Assembly (NCBI RefSeq): GCF_000238915.1
Contig: NZ_BAEG01000085.1
Location: forward strand, 124,001 to 188,000
Direction: 5' to 3'
Origin: Arthrobacter globiformis NBRC 12137
GTDB lineage: Bacteria > Actinomycetota > Actinomycetes > Actinomycetales > Micrococcaceae
Length of the DNA stretch: 64,000 nucleotides
Position 1 is the stretch's first letter; every line of letters begins with the position of its first letter. This document shows positions 7,394 through 16,304 of the stretch, piece after piece. The notes beneath the pieces were generated by a model. That model saw only the letters and a program-made list of their open reading frames with translations, was not told the origin of the DNA and did not search any database. Made by a program: the position numbers and the translations under genes.

Positions 7394-10300
7394 CTACCGT
7401 CGGACGATTGACCTCAAGAGCCTCAATGCTACCGAGAGCGAGGCCATGTCGTCCGCTTCGAGGGCGTTGACCTCATCGAACATGCTCTTCGCACGGCCCA
7501 AATGTTCCGCATTCAGCTGTTCCCAGGCCTTGAGCCTGTCCTCCGCCGGCGACCCCTCCTCGGTCGAGTCCAGGACCGCCGTCGTCATGTCTGAGACGGT
7601 GGAGTAAAGGTCGTCACGCAGCGCGGCACGGGCCAGGGCCTGCCAGCGGTCCCTGCGCGGCAGGGAACTGATCCGCTCCAGGAGGGAGTCCACGTGGAAC
7701 CGGTTGAACACCGTGTAGTAGACGTGGGCGATGTCCTCCACCCGTTCCTTGCGGCTGTGAGCAATTTTTGCGATGTCCAGCAGCACAAAGCTCTCGAACA
7801 GCTCGGCCCACCGGTGGCCCAGGTCCTCGGGCAGGCCCCACGAGCGCGCCTTCTCAAGCCAGGAGGCAACCCGCTCGCGGTCGTCACCGCGCAGGTAGTC
7901 CAGCAGCCGGGCCCGCATGGGTTCCATCGGGGGCTGGAACTCGGCGACGATGTCAGCGATGGGCCGCGACGCGCTGCCCTGGGCCAGGACCCAGCGCACC
8001 GAGCGGTCCAGCAGCCGCCGGATGTCGAGGTGGACGGTGCTCCAGTGCTCGGTGGGGAACGACGCAGGCAGGTCGTTGAGCTCGGACACCATGACGTCGA
8101 GTTCGTAGATCTCCCGCAGCGCCACGAACGCCTTGGCCACGGCCACCTCGCTCGCAGAGGTCTCCTCCATGGTCCGGAAGGCAAAGGTGATGCCACCCAG
8201 GTTGATCATGTCGTTGGCCACAACTGTTGCGATGATTTCCCGGCGCAGCGGATGGGTGTCCAGTTCGGCGTCGAATTTCTCCCGGAGCTGCACCGGGAAA
8301 TACTGCCGAAGCGTCCCGCGGAACCAGGGGTCGTCGGCCAGGTCGCTGTCGCGCAGGGCGGTCGCCAGTTCGATCTTGGCGTAGGCCGCCAGCACGGACA
8401 GTTCAGGTGACGTGAGGCCCTGCCCCTGTTCCAGCCGTTCACGCAGGACAACGGTGGAGGGCAGTGCCTCCAGGTCCCGGTTCAGGTCCGCCGTCTTCTC
8501 CAGCCAGTCCATTAGCCGCTCGTAGCTTGGGCTCCATTCGGCGACCTTCTGGCGGTCGTTCAGGAGCAGGATGTTCTGGTCGATGTTGTCTTCCAGAACC
8601 AGCCGTCCCACCTCGTCGGTCATCGCCGCAAGGAAGTCCGAGCGCTCGGCGGCGTCGAACTTGCCGGCGGCCACCATCCGGTCCACGAAGATCTTGATGT
8701 TGACCTCGTGGTCGGAGCAGTCGACGCCGGCGGAGTTGTCGATGGCATCCGTGTTCAGGATGACTCCCTGCAGCGCAGCCTCGATACGGCCCCGCTGTGT
8801 CATGCCGAGGTTTCCGCCCTCCCCCACTACCTTGACGCGAAGGTCGCGGCCGTCCACTCGGATGGCATCGTTGGACTTGTCGCCCACCATGGCGTGAGTC
8901 TCGGAACTGGCCTTCACGTAGGTTCCGATGCCGCCGTTGTAAAGCAGGTCGGCGGGTGCGAGCAGGATGGCGCGCAGGAGTTCGGGCGGGCTGAGCTGCG
9001 TCGTGTCTTCGGGCAGGCCCAGCGCGGACCGGACCTGAGCCGAGACCGGGATCGACTTGGCCTGCCTCGGGTAGACCCCGCCGCCTTCACTGATCAGGCT
9101 CTTGTCGTAGTCATCCCAGGACGACCGGGGCAGCTCAAACAACCGCTGCCGCTCCGTGTAGGAGGTCGCCTCGTCTGGGTTCGGATCGAGGAAAATGTGC
9201 CGGTGGTCGAATGCTGCGAGCAGCCGGATGTGCTTGGACAGGAGCATTCCGTTGCCGAAGACGTCCCCGGACATGTCGCCGACGCCGACCACGGTGAAGG
9301 GCTCGGACTGGGTGTCCAGGTCCAGCTCGCTGAAGTGCCGCTTGACCGACTCCCAGGCACCCCGCGCGGTGATGCCCATGGCCTTGTGGTCGTATCCCAC
9401 GGAACCGCCGGAGGCGAAGGCGTCGCCCAGCCAGAATCCGTAGTCCGCGGCCAATCCGTTCGCGATGTCAGAGAAGGATGCCGTGCCCTTGTCCGCTGCG
9501 ACCACCAGGTATGAGTCGTCGCCGTCGTGCCGTACAACGTCCGACGGCGGGACGAGCCGTTCGCCGTCGGCTCCTGTCACGAGGTTGTCCGTGATGTCCA
9601 GCAGTCCGCGGATAAACGTCTTGTAGCTTTCGACGCCCTCCGCCATCCAGGCCGACCTGTCCTTGGCGGGATCCGGCAGCCGCTTGGCAAAGAACCCGCC
9701 CTTTGCGCCTGTTGGAACGATCACGGCATTCTTGACCGTCTGCGCCTTGACCAGACCCAGGATCTCGGTGCGGAAGTCTTCCCGCCGGTCCGACCAGCGG
9801 AGCCCGCCGCGGGCCACCTTGCCGAAGCGCAGGTGAACGCCCTCGACCCGGGGAGAGTAGACCCAGATTTCGAACATCGGCCGCGGGAAGGGCAGCCCGT
9901 CGATGGTTGCGGGGTTGAGTTTGAAGCTCAGGTGCGGCTTGTCCTGATAGAAGTTGGTGCGCAGCGTTGATTCGATCAGGTTGGTGAACGTCCGGAGGAC
10001 GCGGTCCGCATCCAGCGTCGCCACCGCTTCGATCGACGCCGACAGCTCGGCGCGGACTTTTGCCTGCCGTTCGGTCCGCTCGAGCTCGGTCAGCGCCGGA
10101 TCGAAACGTGCCTCAAACAGGGCACTGAGCCCGCGGGTCACATCGGGGTTGGACAGCAGCGTGTCCGCCATGAATTCGAAGGAGTTGGTGTTGCCCATCT
10201 GCCGCATGTATTTGGCGTAGGCCCGGAGCACGATGATCTGCCGCCACGTCATGCCCTCGCGCAGCACGAGCCGGTCGAAGCTGTCGGATTCAACGGCTCC

Positions 10301-12247
10301 CGAAACGGCTGCCCCGAACGAATCCGCCAGCAGTTGCCCGGTGGACACCGGATCCACGCCGGCCGGATATTTCAGGCCAAGGTCATACAGGAAAAAGTCC
10401 CGGCGGTCGGCGGTCTCGATCTCGAACGGCCGCTCGTCCAGCACCTCCAGGCCCAGGTTATGGAAGTAGGGAAGGATCTGGCTCAGGCTTTTCGGCTCCA
10501 GCATGTACAGCTTGACCCTGGCGTCCTCCTCCAGGGTGGCGCCTGCGCCTTCCGGGAGGTAGACATGGACTCCCGGCCGTTCCTGCCGGGCACCAACCTC
10601 GCGTTCGGCCGCGGCCCCGTACTGTTCAAACCGGGCGATGTCCTCGAGGGCATCCTCGATCTCGTAGTCGACGCGGTAAGTCGCCGGGAAGGCCTCGGCC
10701 CAAATGGCTGCCAGCTCATTGGCGCCGTCGTCGGCGCTCCGTTCGCGGAGCACCTCGGCGATCCCTTCGCTCCAGGACCGGGCGGCACGGACCAGCCGCT
10801 TCTCCAACGCATCGGTGTTGATGTGGCTGACGTCCGCGCCCTTGGGCAGGCGGATCCGGAAGAACAGGCGGGCGAGCGCCGATTCCGTCATCCTCGCCTC
10901 ATAGTCAATGGACTCGGCGTGGAACGTCTCGCGGAGTTCCTGCTCAATCCTCAGCCTGACGTTGGTGGTGTACCGGTCGCGGGGGAGGTAGACGACGGCG
11001 GACATAAACCGTCCGTAGATATCCGGCCGGAGGAAGAGCCGGGTACGGCGCCGTTCCTGCAGCCGCTGGATTCCCGTTGCCGTTGCGGCGAGGTCGGGAA
11101 TTTCGATTTGGAAAAGCTCGTCGCGGGGGTACGTTTCCAGGATGCCCAGCAGGTCCTTCCCGGAATGCGAGTCCGGCGGAAAACCGGCGCCGCGCAGCAC
11201 GGCCTCGACCTTTTCCCGGACTATCGGAATATTGCGCACGGAATCGGTGTAGGCGCTGGTGGCAAACAGTCCGATGAAACGCTGTTCACCGTTGACGTTG
11301 CCCGCAGCATCAAAGCTTTTCACGCCGATGTAGTCCAGGTACGCCGGGCGGTGCACCGTTGAGCGGGAATTTGCCTTGGTGATGACCAGAGCACGCTTTT
11401 CACGGGCCTTGCGCCTGCCTGCGTCGGTGAGATGCTGCACCTGATGGGTGTCGTGGTGCGCCCGCAGCAGACCCAGGCCACTGTCCTCGCGCAGCTCCAG
11501 GACATCCTCGCCCTCTTCGTTGACCAGGTCATATTCCCGGTAGCCAAGGAACGTGAAATTGCCTTCGTCCAGCCAGCGAAGCAAATCCTGGGCCTGGCGC
11601 AGCTCTGCGATCTGGGTCGGATGCGCTACCTTATCCAGGTCCCGGGCGATCTGCAGTGCCTTGTTGCGCATTTTCGGCCAGTCTTCGACAGCAGCCCTGA
11701 CGTCTCCAAGGACCCGCTCCAGCCCTTGCTGCAGCTGCTCAGCGGCTTCATCACTGGCGCGGCCGACCTCGACGGCAATCCAGGACTCCATGTGGGACGC
11801 GTTGTCGCCCTGGGCAATCAGGTGGGACAGGACGGGCAGCGCCGCGGTGTCGCCGCTGGAAATGCCGATGCTGGACGGGACCCTGTCCACCTTGACGAGT
11901 TCGTTGGTGTCGCGGTTGCGTGTGACCACGAACATGGGGTGCTGCACGAGGTGGATGGCCGAATTCTGCCGTACCAGTTCGGCGTTGACTGAATCCACCA
12001 GGAAAGGCATGTCGTCGGTGACGATGTAGACAACGCTGCGGTCGCCCTCGGGAACGATGGAGATGTTGGCGCTGCCCGGCCGGCGTTCAAAACCCACTGC
12101 GCGGTGGGTCTCGGCCCGGGCCATCAGCAGCTCGTGCGGGTAGGCGCGTGCGTCCTCCTCCGCCAAATGCTCGTAGTAGTCCGCAAAGAAGCCTTCCTCG
12201 GCTCCTATTGAACGGGACTGATCCTCCACGCTGGACCCAGACGACAT
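7394..12247 (-). CDS. gdh: NAD-specific glutamate dehydrogenase, large type
   Basis: About 1617 residues, the size of the 180-kDa class (Mycobacterium Rv2476c, Streptomyces). It deaminates glutamate to 2-oxoglutarate with NAD. An N-terminal half with ACT-like regulatory segments precedes the catalytic domain: GKVARGGLRWSDR, VPTGAKGGFFAKR carrying the catalytic lysine region, and VVGVGDMSGDVFGNGML for the nucleotide. An upstream in-frame GTG exists at 12253, but GGAGG at 12257-12261 sits nine bases from ATG 12247 and only three from the GTG, so ATG 12247 is preferred. The gene is leftward and starts 58 bases after the CpaE-like gene ends, so it could be read together with it. Confidence 0.95.
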   Translation of the reverse strand: MSSGSSVEDQSRSIGAEEGFFADYYEHLAEEDARAYPHELLMARAETHRAVGFERRPGSANISIVPEGDRSVVYIVTDDMPFLVDSVNAELVRQNSAIHLVQHPMFVVTRNRDTNELVKVDRVPSSIGISSGDTAALPVLSHLIAQGDNASHMESWIAVEVGRASDEAAEQLQQGLERVLGDVRAAVEDWPKMRNKALQIARDLDKVAHPTQIAELRQAQDLLRWLDEGNFTFLGYREYDLVNEEGEDVLELREDSGLGLLRAHHDTHQVQHLTDAGRRKAREKRALVITKANSRSTVHRPAYLDYIGVKSFDAAGNVNGEQRFIGLFATSAYTDSVRNIPIVREKVEAVLRGAGFPPDSHSGKDLLGILETYPRDELFQIEIPDLAATATGIQRLQERRRTRLFLRPDIYGRFMSAVVYLPRDRYTTNVRLRIEQELRETFHAESIDYEARMTESALARLFFRIRLPKGADVSHINTDALEKRLVRAARSWSEGIAEVLRERSADDGANELAAIWAEAFPATYRVDYEIEDALEDIARFEQYGAAAEREVGARQERPGVHVYLPEGAGATLEEDARVKLYMLEPKSLSQILPYFHNLGLEVLDERPFEIETADRRDFFLYDLGLKYPAGVDPVSTGQLLADSFGAAVSGAVESDSFDRLVLREGMTWRQIIVLRAYAKYMRQMGNTNSFEFMADTLLSNPDVTRGLSALFEARFDPALTELERTERQAKVRAELSASIEAVATLDADRVLRTFTNLIESTLRTNFYQDKPHLSFKLNPATIDGLPFPRPMFEIWVYSPRVEGVHLRFGKVARGGLRWSDRREDFRTEILGLVKAQTVKNAVIVPTGAKGGFFAKRLPDPAKDRSAWMAEGVESYKTFIRGLLDITDNLVTGADGERLVPPSDVVRHDGDDSYLVVAADKGTASFSDIANGLAADYGFWLGDAFASGGSVGYDHKAMGITARGAWESVKRHFSELDLDTQSEPFTVVGVGDMSGDVFGNGMLLSKHIRLLAAFDHRHIFLDPNPDEATSYTERQRLFELPRSSWDDYDKSLISEGGGVYPRQAKSIPVSAQVRSALGLPEDTTQLSPPELLRAILLAPADLLYNGGIGTYVKASSETHAMVGDKSNDAIRVDGRDLRVKVVGEGGNLGMTQRGRIEAALQGVILNTDAIDNSAGVDCSDHEVNIKIFVDRMVAAGKFDAAERSDFLAAMTDEVGRLVLEDNIDQNILLLNDRQKVAEWSPSYERLMDWLEKTADLNRDLEALPSTVVLRERLEQGQGLTSPELSVLAAYAKIELATALRDSDLADDPWFRGTLRQYFPVQLREKFDAELDTHPLRREIIATVVANDMINLGGITFAFRTMEETSASEVAVAKAFVALREIYELDVMVSELNDLPASFPTEHWSTVHLDIRRLLDRSVRWVLAQGSASRPIADIVAEFQPPMEPMRARLLDYLRGDDRERVASWLEKARSWGLPEDLGHRWAELFESFVLLDIAKIAHSRKERVEDIAHVYYTVFNRFHVDSLLERISSLPRRDRWQALARAALRDDLYSTVSDMTTAVLDSTEEGSPAEDRLKAWEQLNAEHLGRAKSMFDEVNALEADDMASLSVALRLLRSIVRR

Positions 12248-12305
12248 CGACACACGCCTCCATCACACAGTTTGCGGCTGCTTCCTTGCAGCCCTCACCG
12301 TGAGC

Positions 12306-13634
12306 CTAGTCCGTCAGCCTGCGCCTTGCTGTGGATGAGAACACAGAGGATCTGCGTTTTTGCTGGACAGGTGCACAAACCAAGTCGGCGATCGCCGACC
12401 GGAGCCGGGATTCCGGGGCCGATTCCAGCAATAACGACCCGGACAGCAGAGCCGCGTCTGTTGCGCCCGGGTCCCACGGGAGGAAGGCCTTGATGCCCGC
12501 CGACGGGCCGAACCGCTCCCATGCCTCGCGGAGCTGGCGTTCCGGAGAACGGCCCACAGCCGAGGCCCGCACCTTGTTGAGCACCACCTCGGGGCTGACC
12601 CCCGGCAGTGAACCTTCGAGTTCCGCCAGCCCCCTGACCAGGCGGGGAACACCAATGGGATCCGCCGAGCCAACGGCGATGACAGAATCGGCAAGCTCAA
12701 GGCTCCTGAGAGTTGCGGCGTTGCGCCGCGGCGCCATGGTGTCGAAGCTCAGCTCCTCGTCGGCCTCAAGGCAAAAGCCGGCGTCGACCACGATGACGTC
12801 CGCCACTTCCCGCGCCCGGTCCAAAACAAGCGCCAGCGCGGCTGCGCGCAGCTCGGTCCAGCGGTCGGCCCGGGTGATGCCGGTCAGAACCCGGAAGGTT
12901 CCTGCCGTGGCAGTAACCGGTACGGCGACCCGGAGCAGTGCCTCCCGGTCCAGAAGGCCCTGGTCGGCCAGCCTGCAAGCTTGTGCCAGACCCGCCGCTT
13001 CGTCGAGGAGTCCCAGGACGCCGGCAACGCTGGCCCCATAGCTGTCGGCGTCGACCAGCACGACAGACTTGCCCTGCGCTGCCAGCTCCCCTGCGATGTT
13101 GACGGCCACCAGGGTTCTGCCGGGCGCGCCGGACGGACCCCATACCGCCATGATCCTGCCGGTTCCAACAACTGCCTGTTCCGGTGCGGCGTCGACAGCC
13201 TCCGGGTGCAGGGCCGCGCCGGCATCTGCGAAACCCGTGCTGAAACCGGGTCCGGCGCCGGGGTCCAGTCCTGCCGGACCCGGGCCCGCATGCCTCCTGA
13301 CGGCCTCGGCGATACTCTCCGCCAGGGCTGTGGACTCAACGGTCGAGGGCGCAGCACTGACTCCGATGCCGCGAAGCCTCAACCGCTCCTCGGGGCTGTC
13401 GGTCAGGGCAATGATGACTACGCCCACGGCGGCGAGCCTGTCCACCAGCGAGGCAGTCAGGTCCGCACTGCCCTCGGCAACAACGGCGGCCCGGGCCAGC
13501 CCACTCTGGCAGGCGGCCAGCAGTTCTGCGAGCTCCGCGCAGCGCCGGACCACGGTGACGGGACCGTGCAGCCGCTCCAGCCCGCCAACCAGATCCTCCT
13601 GCGACTCGCCGACGGTGACAACCGGGATGCTCAC
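12306..13634 (-). CDS. CpaE/MinD-like P-loop ATPase
   Basis: 442 residues from GTG 13634. The N-terminal about 130 residues look like a degenerate receiver-like domain (VVIIALTDSPEERLRLRGIG). A MinD/ParA-type ATPase follows: deviant Walker A WGPSGAPGRTLVAVN, then VVLVDADSYGASVAGVLGL and the second acidic motif DVIVVDAG. CpaE proteins act in polar pilus (Tad) placement, but no tad secretion genes are nearby, so an unrelated cell-organisation role is possible. The start overlaps the stop of the SAF-domain gene as GTGA, giving translational coupling. The earlier in-frame ATG at 13658 would lie inside the SAF gene and is less likely. Confidence 0.8.
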   Translation of the reverse strand: MSIPVVTVGESQEDLVGGLERLHGPVTVVRRCAELAELLAACQSGLARAAVVAEGSADLTASLVDRLAAVGVVIIALTDSPEERLRLRGIGVSAAPSTVESTALAESIAEAVRRHAGPGPAGLDPGAGPGFSTGFADAGAALHPEAVDAAPEQAVVGTGRIMAVWGPSGAPGRTLVAVNIAGELAAQGKSVVLVDADSYGASVAGVLGLLDEAAGLAQACRLADQGLLDREALLRVAVPVTATAGTFRVLTGITRADRWTELRAAALALVLDRAREVADVIVVDAGFCLEADEELSFDTMAPRRNAATLRSLELADSVIAVGSADPIGVPRLVRGLAELEGSLPGVSPEVVLNKVRASAVGRSPERQLREAWERFGPSAGIKAFLPWDPGATDAALLSGSLLLESAPESRLRSAIADLVCAPVQQKRRSSVFSSTARRRLTD

Positions 13635-14275
13635 TTGGCGGCCCCGCCGGGATTCCACACAACGGAAATTTTGGCCTCGTTCGCCTGCGCGCCAAGGAGT
13701 GAGGCCATCTGCCCGTCCCCCACCAGGACCATCAGAACCGTGGATTTCGAAGCGCCCAGGGCAGTGGATCCTTGTGACACCTCCGCGATTTCCGCGCCCG
13801 GGAGCAGCAGCTTGGGCTCGGCAAATCCGTTCCGGGCATCGGGCAGGGAGACCCAGACGTCCACCCGGGTGCCTGCCACCGCGTGCTCAGGCAAGGCCTC
13901 CTGAACCGTGATGGCCACGGGCTTTCGGTCCAGGGCGTCGACACTGCCCAGACTTTCACGGGGAACCAACTGGTCCTTGGCGATCCGCTGGACGGCCACC
14001 TGGCCTTCGGGGATACCTGACTCCGCCGTCACATAGTGCGCTTCGACGTCGCCGAGGCGGACCTTGACCCGGCTGATGTTTTCAGGAGTGAGTTTCTGGC
14101 CGACGGCAATCGGCTCACGGGCCGCAAATACCTCTGTAGTGCGGTCCGCGCTGCCGACAAGGGCAACGACTCCGACGACGGAGGCGAGGACAAGGAGTAC
14201 ACCCACCAGAAGCCTCGGGTCCTTCCAGGAAGGCTTCTTCAGCCGGGCTCCGGCGGCCGCCGTGCTTGCACTCAT
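13631..14275 (-). CDS. SAF-domain membrane protein (CpaB/RcpC-like)
   Basis: 214 residues from ATG 14275, eight bases after GGGGGAG. A short basic N-terminus and one membrane helix (LLVGVLLVLASVVGVVALVG, about 24-43) are followed by a SAF domain (VFAAREPIAVGQKLTPENI) and a beta-rich C-terminal part. CpaB/RcpC proteins stabilise the Flp/Tad pilus in the envelope. Here the gene is coupled by a four-base overlap only to the CpaE-like ATPase; no pilin, secretin or prepilin peptidase is seen in the window. Confidence 0.8.
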   Translation of the reverse strand: MSASTAAAGARLKKPSWKDPRLLVGVLLVLASVVGVVALVGSADRTTEVFAAREPIAVGQKLTPENISRVKVRLGDVEAHYVTAESGIPEGQVAVQRIAKDQLVPRESLGSVDALDRKPVAITVQEALPEHAVAGTRVDVWVSLPDARNGFAEPKLLLPGAEIAEVSQGSTALGASKSTVLMVLVGDGQMASLLGAQANEAKISVVWNPGGAAK

Positions 14276-14364
14276 GCGTACTGCTCCCCCTTGACGCCTG
14301 GGCGCTTCCATCGCGCCGGTCATGATCATTGTTACGGCATGCCCGCTCAATCGGAAGGCTTTCA

Positions 14365-14380
14365 GGCAAACAACATCAAA
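14365..14380. promoter_or_regulatory. Two CAAA repeats ten bases apart before the BldC-like gene
   Basis: GGCAAA (14365-14370) and ATCAAA (14375-14380) are spaced exactly ten bases. ATCAAACTG recurs in the repeat array upstream of the LysM gene, so both may bind the same protein, perhaps the BldC-like product itself. Confidence 0.3.
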
Positions 14381-14415
14381 CTGTGGATAACGGCACCACT
14401 TACGCCCAACCGTGG

Positions 14416-14421
14416 CACAAT
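14416..14421 (+). promoter_or_regulatory. -10-like CACAAT for the BldC-like gene
   Basis: CACAAT lies six bases before ATG 14428, the same spacing as the leaderless promoters elsewhere in the window. It deviates in the first base, and there is no convincing -35 or Shine-Dalgarno. Confidence 0.3.
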
Positions 14422-14427
14422 TGGACT

Positions 14428-14643
14428 ATGCCCCGATTCCTTACGCTTGCAGATGTAGCCGAGCAGCTTCAGATCAATGCGCCGGCAGCGTATGCCCTCG
14501 TCCGCAGCGGCGAACTGAAGGCAATCCAGGTGGGTGGCCGCGGCCAGTGGCGTGTCGAGGAGAAGATGCTCGAGCAATACATCGAAGAGCGGTACGCCGA
14601 GGCAAGCCGCATGATTCAAGAGGCCAAGTCCAAGTCCGTTTGA
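14428..14643 (+). CDS. BldC-like small MerR/excisionase-type DNA-binding protein
   Basis: 71 residues: one winged helix-turn-helix of the MerR/excisionase superfamily (LTLADVAEQLQINAPAAYALVRSGELKAIQVGGRGQWRVEE) and a short charged helix. Size and sequence pattern resemble BldC of Streptomyces, a developmental regulator that binds direct repeats as head-to-tail multimers. The longer in-frame start at 14329 is rejected because conservation should begin at MPRFLTL. No Shine-Dalgarno is seen, so the mRNA is probably leaderless. The gene is divergent from the SAF-domain gene. Confidence 0.8.
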   Translation: MPRFLTLADVAEQLQINAPAAYALVRSGELKAIQVGGRGQWRVEEKMLEQYIEERYAEASRMIQEAKSKSV

Positions 14644-14689
14644 GCACGGGCGGCTTCCGGGCCGGGCCGTGGATACCCCGCGCGTTCCG

Positions 14690-15259
14690 TCAGAGTTCCC
14701 CGCCACGCCTGGAGCGGAGCGCACCCAGCGCCTGAAACGGGACCGTCGCCACCTCGGCAACCCGGCCAGCCCTGCGCGCTTCGCCGGGCAGTGTCATGGC
14801 AAGGTCAAAGAAGTCCCGCCCCACCCTGTCAATCACGCCCCACAGCTGCGCGTCCGGTGACCGGCCTGCCAGCAGGACGGTGAGCTCTGCCCTGTCCCGC
14901 GCCAGGCCCCGCAGTGCGCTGGCAAGGCCGAGTCTCCGGCGCACCAAGGATGCCTCGCCCACCGCGAACCGGCCGAGTCCGGTGTAATGGCCGACGGCGG
15001 CATACGGAACCAGCACCTGCTGTGCCGCTTCGTCAAGGACCAGGCTTTCGGATCCCGCATGACTGAGCGTGCCGGCAAAGACAGGCCCCGAACTCAGATG
15101 GATGCCAACGTGGCAGCCCAGGGAGCCACGAAGCCTCTCGTCCAGCGCGATGGCAGCCGTGTCTGCCCGGGAGCGCTCGGCAATCTCAGACTCCAGGCCC
15201 AGAACCCCGGCCTCGGCAAGCTGCAGCTCAAGATCCTGAAAGAGGGCATTCCATCGCAT
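14690..15259 (-). CDS. Conserved hypothetical protein with possible Sm-like segment
   Basis: 189 residues from ATG 15259, chosen because a well-formed promoter ends six bases upstream. I do not recognise a named family. Residues about 20-45 form a helix rich in Glu/Ala; about 52-95 (HVGIHLSSGPVFAGTLSHAG then VPYAAV) has the strand-turn-strand pattern of a small beta-barrel such as an Sm or SH3-like fold; the C-terminal half is Arg/Leu/Ala-rich and helical. No cysteine or catalytic motif stands out. It is divergent from the LysM protein and follows the BldC-like gene tail to tail. Confidence 0.7.
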   Translation of the reverse strand: MRWNALFQDLELQLAEAGVLGLESEIAERSRADTAAIALDERLRGSLGCHVGIHLSSGPVFAGTLSHAGSESLVLDEAAQQVLVPYAAVGHYTGLGRFAVGEASLVRRRLGLASALRGLARDRAELTVLLAGRSPDAQLWGVIDRVGRDFFDLAMTLPGEARRAGRVAEVATVPFQALGALRSRRGGEL

Positions 15260-15265
15260 GGCGAT

Positions 15266-15294
15266 AGCGTAGGCGCGCCCACGAGGACGGTCAA
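15266..15294 (-). promoter_or_regulatory. Promoter of the hypothetical gene 14690-15259
   Basis: On the minus strand TTGACC (15294-15289), 17 bases, TACGCT (15271-15266), then six bases to the ATG. A clear sigma-70-type promoter giving a leaderless transcript. Confidence 0.65.
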
Positions 15295-15362
15295 TTAATC
15301 CACAAACTTTCCTATCTCCATAGACAGCATGAACACACTTGCCGCAAACTAGCTCCATCAGC

Positions 15363-15397
15363 ACCAAACACATCAAAGTTGATCAAACTGCATCAAA
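15363..15397. repeat. Phased ATCAAA direct repeats upstream of the LysM gene
   Basis: ATCAAA starts at 15372, 15382 and 15392, exactly one helical turn apart, with a related ACCAAA at 15363. Such ten-base phasing on one DNA face suits cooperative binding by a small monomeric wing-helix protein, for example the nearby BldC-like product. Confidence 0.55.
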
Positions 15398-15417
15398 TGG
15401 ATTGGTTGGGGGAAGTC

Positions 15418-16212
15418 ATGGGGGAAGAGGTTCAGCGCCCGGTGAGGGCAGAAGCCGCCTTGGCGGTTGTCATCCTCGGGCTCGGAGCTTTTCTGGTTTT
15501 CACCGGGGCAGGGATCGTTGATCATTGGGGGCGGTCCGCTGCACACCAGCAGGCTTTGCTCTTCGACGACCTGCTTGGCCTATTGGCCCTCGCCGCCGGA
15601 CTGACCGTCATCGCCTGGTGGCTGCTGTCCCTGGTAACGGCTTTTGCGTCGGCGCTCCTGGAACGGACCGGGTACAACGCCGCCGCCCGCGCCACAGCGC
15701 GGTTCACCCCGGTTTTCATGCGCAGGCTGGCGATGGCCGCGGTTGGCGTGCAGCTTCTCGGCGCGCCGCTCGCCCACGCGGATGCCTTGCCCGCTGCAGC
15801 CCTTTCCTCGAGCAACGGATCGTCTCTGTCCGCAGCATGGGCACCTCTGGCTGACAAGCGGCCGGACCTGCCCGCAGGTCATTCCAAGGACTCCGGCGTC
15901 AGCGAAGGATTCGCCACGATTGGCAGCGAACTGCAGCCTCAGTGGAAGCCGCGTGTCCCGGTTGTGGAACCCGGCCTCGTTACCTCTTTGCCCGCAAGGG
16001 CAATGACCGAGCCAGCCGGCGCCCGCCGCGAGATACCCGTCCGGGCTGGCGAATCACTGTGGACCATCGCCGCACGCGAACTGGGGCCCGGTGCTTCCGA
16101 GGTGGAAATAGCAGCCCGCTGGCCGCTTTGGTACCAGGCCAACAGGACTGTTATCGGAGCCGATCCCAACGTCCTTCTCCCGGGCCAGCTCCTTAGCCCA
16201 CCGCCGCCGTAG
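15418..16212 (+). CDS. Membrane protein with C-terminal LysM domain
   Basis: About 264 residues from ATG 15418, preceded by GGGGGAAG. Another ATG at 15397 is in frame but lacks a ribosome site. Two membrane helices lie near the N-terminus (ALAVVILGLGAFLVFTGAGI and LLGLLALAAGLTVIAWWLLS), a third hydrophobic stretch (LAMAAVGVQLLGAPLAHA) may place the rest outside, and the end is a LysM peptidoglycan-binding module (VRAGESLWTIAARELGPG, WPLWYQANRTVIG, LLPGQLL). It probably attaches to the wall from the membrane. A row of phased ATCAAA repeats sits just upstream. Confidence 0.8.
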   Translation: MGEEVQRPVRAEAALAVVILGLGAFLVFTGAGIVDHWGRSAAHQQALLFDDLLGLLALAAGLTVIAWWLLSLVTAFASALLERTGYNAAARATARFTPVFMRRLAMAAVGVQLLGAPLAHADALPAAALSSSNGSSLSAAWAPLADKRPDLPAGHSKDSGVSEGFATIGSELQPQWKPRVPVVEPGLVTSLPARAMTEPAGARREIPVRAGESLWTIAARELGPGASEVEIAARWPLWYQANRTVIGADPNVLLPGQLLSPPPP

Positions 16213-16304
16213 GCGGCGCCGGCGTGCTTTCCTCCCGCGCCGCCGAACCCCGAGGCCGCCCGTTTCGCGGCTTTCCCAAGCCAGCCACCACCGAAGGACC
16301 GATC

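Noticed and set aside
13635..13658. Longer start (ATG 13658) for the CpaE-like ATPase
   Set aside because: It would lie within the SAF-domain coding end without a ribosome site, while GTG 13634 sits in a GTGA coupling overlap.
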